A program made the position numbers and the translations under genes. The notes under the pieces were generated by a model. That model saw only the letters and a program-made list of their open reading frames with translations, made no database searches and was not told the origin of the DNA. From Alphaproteobacteria bacterium (GTDB lineage Bacteria > Pseudomonadota > Alphaproteobacteria > Rickettsiales > JABSSG01), in contig JAHZKS010000029.1 of assembly GCA_022600235.1 (NCBI GenBank), positions 1 through 8,701 of the forward strand: DNA of 8,701 nucleotides. The letters run 5' to 3'. Positions 5,720 through 8,701 of the stretch are shown here, piece by piece (position 1 is the stretch's first letter; every line of letters begins with the position of its first letter).

Positions 5720-7303
5720 ATGAAAAAGAAGCTTATAGATCTAGCTAAATCTTTGTTATTCATGCGCGAACGTGACTTTGTTCTTGCAGTCAATCACAAA
5801 GAGGTTATTTCTTCGTTAACCCATGACGCTAGATTCACTGTTCGATATATCTTCATGATTATAATATCGATTAGTATAGCTACGATGGGTATCATATTGG
5901 ATGATATGAGTGTAATTGTCGGTGCTATGTTAATTTCACCTATGATGAGCCCAATAGTTTTACTTGGCTTCTCTATATGCAGAGTAAATTACACAGAATT
6001 CTTACATAGCATACGAAGCATTATAATCGGAATATTTGTAGCTATATTATTCTCTTTTTTAATAGTAAAAATCTCACCCGTTCATGAAGTCACTGACGTT
6101 GTACTTTCTGCTACAAAAGCAAATATTTATAATTTGCTAGTGGCATTATTTTCAGGAGCAGCAGGAGCTTATACAAAAATAAAACGTAAAGGAGAAGAAA
6201 TTATAGGAGTGGCAATCGCTTCATCTTTAATGCCACCTCTTTCTGTAATAGGGTTCTCTATAGCCACAGGTCATTATGATATGGCACAGGAAGCAGCTTT
6301 CTTATTTATCACAAACCTAATAGCAATTGCATTAGCTGGAACTATATTAGCAAGATGGTATGGATTTGGATTTAGAGTCAGTAAAATTCATCTAATTTGG
6401 CAGATTTCTATTTACTCAATAGCAATTCTAATATTATCAGTGCCTTTAGTAATTACACTTAAGAAGGTTGCGTACGAATTAAAAGCACAACATATTATAC
6501 ATGATACTATACATGAATCTTTTGGAGAAAATGCAGAATTGAATATAGAAAAAATACATTTTCCTAACTCACTAGAAAAACCTATAAAAGTTAGCGTAAT
6601 TGTCTTTACAAATAAATTCAGAACAGAAGCAGAGAAGAATATAAAAAACACGATTGCCTCTAAACTTGCACAGCCTATATCATTAAAATTAGATCAAGTT
6701 TTATATTCTACGACTGCTACTCCTGAGAAAAAATATACTATGCCTACATCAGAGAAAAACATCATCTCCATGGTGCGAGAATCAACTCACATACCTATAC
6801 GTCTAATCAACGTCAATATGCATCTACACTCAATTGAAATATTTCTTACACCAAGCATACATCAGAGCTTAAAAGCAATGCATGCTGCAGAGATAGATTT
6901 AAGAAAAACTTTCTCAGGTTGGACTGTAAGAGTTATACCGCCTACAATGAGTATTCCTGTATTATACTTCGGAAATAATAAAACAACATTAGATACAGAT
7001 AGTTTAGAATCTCTCAAATCTATTATATGGCTTCTAGACCGTTGGCAAGTATATGAGGTAACCGTTACAGGATTCAGTAATAATAAAGAATATGGATCTA
7101 ATGAGAATCCACCTATATCCGCAGAAAGAGTTAATTACATAGTAAAGAAATTATCCAAAAATGGAATCAAAGCTATCCCTACTATTGAACATAGAGATCA
7201 CCCAACTCGTCTATATAATGAGACAGACTACGGCGTAAAAAATGAAAACAAAGTTCTGATCAGAACACATAGCACAAGGTCTTTAAGCCCTACCAAGCAC
7301 TAG
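5720..7303 (+). CDS. DUF389 membrane protein with periplasmic OmpA-like C-terminus
   Basis: This 527-aa protein has three parts. Residues about 30-246 are a DUF389 (TIGR00341-like) domain with roughly seven hydrophobic helices (43-60, 64-86, 98-116, 134-151, 161-183, 190-211, 224-246) and both family hallmarks, VGAMLISPMMSPI (67-79) and GVAIASSLMPPL (163-174). The function of DUF389 is unknown; a transport role is often guessed. With the N-terminus inside, seven helices put the C-terminus in the periplasm. Residues 247-410 look like two alpha/beta modules of unknown identity. Residues about 411-516 resemble an OmpA/MotB peptidoglycan-binding domain: VLYFGNNKTTLD, TVTGFSNNKEYGSNENPPIS, AERVNYIVKKLSKNGI, and a final NENKVLIRT strand. 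The Arg of the S-x-x-R motif is kept (R470), but the usual peptidoglycan-contacting Asp is replaced by Asn (N454). The ATG start lacks a clear Shine-Dalgarno. The stop lies 1 bp from the converging pssA stop. Confidence 0.8.
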   Translation: MKKKLIDLAKSLLFMRERDFVLAVNHKEVISSLTHDARFTVRYIFMIIISISIATMGIILDDMSVIVGAMLISPMMSPIVLLGFSICRVNYTEFLHSIRSIIIGIFVAILFSFLIVKISPVHEVTDVVLSATKANIYNLLVALFSGAAGAYTKIKRKGEEIIGVAIASSLMPPLSVIGFSIATGHYDMAQEAAFLFITNLIAIALAGTILARWYGFGFRVSKIHLIWQISIYSIAILILSVPLVITLKKVAYELKAQHIIHDTIHESFGENAELNIEKIHFPNSLEKPIKVSVIVFTNKFRTEAEKNIKNTIASKLAQPISLKLDQVLYSTTATPEKKYTMPTSEKNIISMVRESTHIPIRLINVNMHLHSIEIFLTPSIHQSLKAMHAAEIDLRKTFSGWTVRVIPPTMSIPVLYFGNNKTTLDTDSLESLKSIIWLLDRWQVYEVTVTGFSNNKEYGSNENPPISAERVNYIVKKLSKNGIKAIPTIEHRDHPTRLYNETDYGVKNENKVLIRTHSTRSLSPTKH

Positions 7304-7304
7304 C

Positions 7305-8084
7305 TTATATTTTTTTGTAATAATATATAATCATACTAATGGGAATAGATACAATATACATTGCACATAAAGCGGATATTGTGATCCAAGGCCTTATTAT
7401 CAAGAATGCAATAACAAGCCCTATGCAAGCTAAAACCAAAGTAACATATTCTTGAGCTATATGAATCTTCTTGATCGAGAAAGTCCTTATACGACTCGCT
7501 GCTGCAAACGCTATGATTAAAGTATAAACACCTATATACCAAGGATTGGAAATAAATTTCAAAGATATAAATTCAAAACTTAAAATTATTGGCAGAACAA
7601 CTAAAATTCCACATAATGGCGCAGGCATACCTATAAAGAATAAATCATTTTCTTTTGAGTCTTCATTCTTTAAAGCGAGAACATTGAATCTTGCTAATCT
7701 AATAGCCATACATATAGCAAAAACCAAAACAAACCCCCAACCAACACCATGAATATGTATGGAATTTAGAGTCCACATATATATTATGATTGCAGGGGCG
7801 ACACCAAAATTCACAAAATCTACAAGCGAATCTATTTGAGCTCCAAATTCACTAGTAACATCTAAATACCTAGCTAGCCTCCCATCCATGCCATCTAAAA
7901 ACGCAGCAAGTATTATCAGTAAAACACTTTGCTCCCATTTATGGTCAAAACCGTATCTGATAGATGTTAATCCTGCACATAGAGCAATCATTGTTACGAT
8001 GCTAGGGAACAAACGACTTATAGGAAGAGCAGTCTTAAAATCTATTTTTTTCTTCCCTATATTTTTTTTACTTCTATCATTCAT
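7305..8084 (-). CDS. pssA: CDP-diacylglycerol-serine O-phosphatidyltransferase
   Basis: This 259-aa inner-membrane enzyme joins CDP-diacylglycerol and L-serine to make phosphatidylserine and release CMP. The CDP-alcohol phosphatidyltransferase signature is complete: D64-G65-x2-G68-x2-A71-R72-x8-G81-x3-D85-x3-D89, preceded by an extra Asp at 67; the acidic residues bind the divalent metals and Asp89 is the expected catalytic base. About eight hydrophobic segments are visible. The F-x-x-x-G-M-P-A-P stretch near 150 (FFIGMPAP) is typical of the phosphatidylserine synthase branch as opposed to phosphatidylglycerophosphate synthase. The ATG start is 5 bp after the psd stop, so the two are almost certainly one transcript and carry out consecutive steps toward phosphatidylethanolamine. 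The N-terminal tail is lysine-rich. No clear ribosome binding site is seen, so translational coupling to psd is possible. Confidence 0.92.
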   Translation of the reverse strand: MNDRSKKNIGKKKIDFKTALPISRLFPSIVTMIALCAGLTSIRYGFDHKWEQSVLLIILAAFLDGMDGRLARYLDVTSEFGAQIDSLVDFVNFGVAPAIIIYMWTLNSIHIHGVGWGFVLVFAICMAIRLARFNVLALKNEDSKENDLFFIGMPAPLCGILVVLPIILSFEFISLKFISNPWYIGVYTLIIAFAAASRIRTFSIKKIHIAQEYVTLVLACIGLVIAFLIIRPWITISALCAMYIVSIPISMIIYYYKKI

Positions 8085-8089
8085 AGAAT

Positions 8090-8638
8090 TTATTTCACTT
8101 CACCACTCAATTGCTCTTTATCTCCTATTTTACAAAGAACAGTCTCTCCTCCAATCATTCTTTGTCCTTTCACAACCTTTGGTACTTCTCCTTTTGGAAG
8201 GTAAATATCAGCTCTACTACTGAATTTTATAATCCCATACCTATCACCAGCTTCAACTTTTTGACCTTCCTTTAAAGTGCAGACAATTCTTCTAGCTATC
8301 AGACCAGCTATCTGTGTGAATACTAAATTCTTTCCTCCAGCAATATCTACTACCACATGGTTTCTTTCATTATCAATACTTGCTTTATCCAAAGAAGCAT
8401 TAAAAAATTTGCCAGGATGATATAAAATCTTTGATATTTTACCTGACATAGGAACACGATTTACATGAACATCAAATATGTTTAAGAATATACTAATTCT
8501 AGTTCTTTTCTCCTTTTTCATTCCAAGTTCCGCTGGCATATCTACTTCTTCTATATTAGATACAACACCATCAGCAGGGCTTAGAACAAGATCTTTAGAA
8601 ACAGGAATAACTCTATCTGGATCTCTAAAAAAGTACAT
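8090..8638 (-). CDS. psd: Phosphatidylserine decarboxylase, short form, N-terminus missing
   Basis: Psd decarboxylates phosphatidylserine to phosphatidylethanolamine using a pyruvoyl group made by self-cleavage. Family features: YFFRDPDR (2-9), SPADG with the likely triad Asp23 (20-24), NIFDVHVNRVP with His58, NASLDKAS-NERN (80-93), QIAGLIARRI (109-118) and IGGET (162-166). Two things are odd. First, the cleavage site, normally Gly-Ser in an F-G-S-R context, reads F139-S140-S141-R142 here (codons AGT AGT). Second, relatives carry roughly 45 more residues with a membrane segment before YFFRDP. Upstream in this frame are only 18 codons, rich in Cys and Trp and with no start codon, then TAA at 8693-8695. 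The ATG at 8638 is the only start, but a frameshift in the true N-terminus is likely. The gene precedes pssA by 5 bp in one operon. Confidence 0.82.
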   Translation of the reverse strand: MYFFRDPDRVIPVSKDLVLSPADGVVSNIEEVDMPAELGMKKEKRTRISIFLNIFDVHVNRVPMSGKISKILYHPGKFFNASLDKASIDNERNHVVVDIAGGKNLVFTQIAGLIARRIVCTLKEGQKVEAGDRYGIIKFSSRADIYLPKGEVPKVVKGQRMIGGETVLCKIGDKEQLSGEVK

Positions 8639-8701
8639 ACACCAACACCAGCAATATAATAAAGATATTGTTGTATCAGATTCTCTAAGCCCTTAACACA
8701 A

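Noticed and set aside
7284..7316. Possible terminator after the DUF389 fusion gene: TAAGC/GCTTA or AAGC/GCTT stem followed by seven Ts
   Set aside because: The stem is only 4-5 bp and lies inside the end of the coding sequence; too weak to call.
7888..8223. 111-codon plus-strand frame across the psd-pssA junction
   Set aside because: It overlaps two well-recognised enzymes on the opposite strand and has no ribosome site or recognisable domain.
8478..8696. 72-codon plus-strand frame at the right edge
   Set aside because: It is antisense to the conserved SPADG and NIFDVHVNR region of psd and has no protein features.

Overview
The window is strongly AT-rich, and its genes are tightly packed with intergenic gaps of 1 to 131 bp. 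It encodes a Gram-negative envelope: a BamD-type outer-membrane assembly lipoprotein, an OmpA-like domain, and a phosphatidylethanolamine pathway. The adjacent psd-pssA pair, a short-form Psd and a CDP-alcohol-type PssA, is an arrangement familiar from Alphaproteobacteria. Together with the AT bias and gene decay this suggests a host-associated alphaproteobacterium, most likely of the Rickettsiales type. The taxonomy is inference from memory of these families, not from a search.

Layout. 12-788 (-) is bamD. A 131-bp divergent control region follows (789-919), with mirror-image -10 boxes around an inverted repeat, and then a YieH-like HAD phosphatase at 920-1597 (+). Next comes a minus-strand block of polytopic membrane transporters: an intact MFS transporter (1603-2838, GTG start), a YcaD-like MFS gene split by a frameshift (2915-4146), and a MATE-family exporter (4251-5597). 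A 122-bp divergent region then leads to a large plus-strand gene (5720-7303) coding for a DUF389 membrane domain with an unusual periplasmic C-terminal extension ending in an OmpA-like domain. It converges, with a 1-bp gap, on the lipid pair pssA (7305-8084, -) and psd (8090-8638, -). There are no gene-free stretches over 300 bp and no visible tRNA, rRNA, CRISPR array or insertion sequence.

How the genes fit together. The window is mainly cell envelope and transport. BamD inserts outer-membrane proteins. PssA makes phosphatidylserine and Psd decarboxylates it to phosphatidylethanolamine. The MFS and MATE proteins move unknown substrates across the inner membrane. The DUF389 fusion may couple an inner-membrane module of unknown function to peptidoglycan.

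Most notable points: (1) the DUF389 plus OmpA-like fusion; (2) a Ser-Ser pair in Psd where a Gly-Ser self-cleavage site is expected; (3) the lack of an in-frame N-terminus for Psd within this window; (4) the frameshifted YcaD-like transporter, explained most simply by loss of one G from a G run; (5) the symmetric divergent promoter between bamD and the HAD gene. I do not see a clear multi-gene new system; the DUF389 fusion is the best single candidate for undescribed biology.
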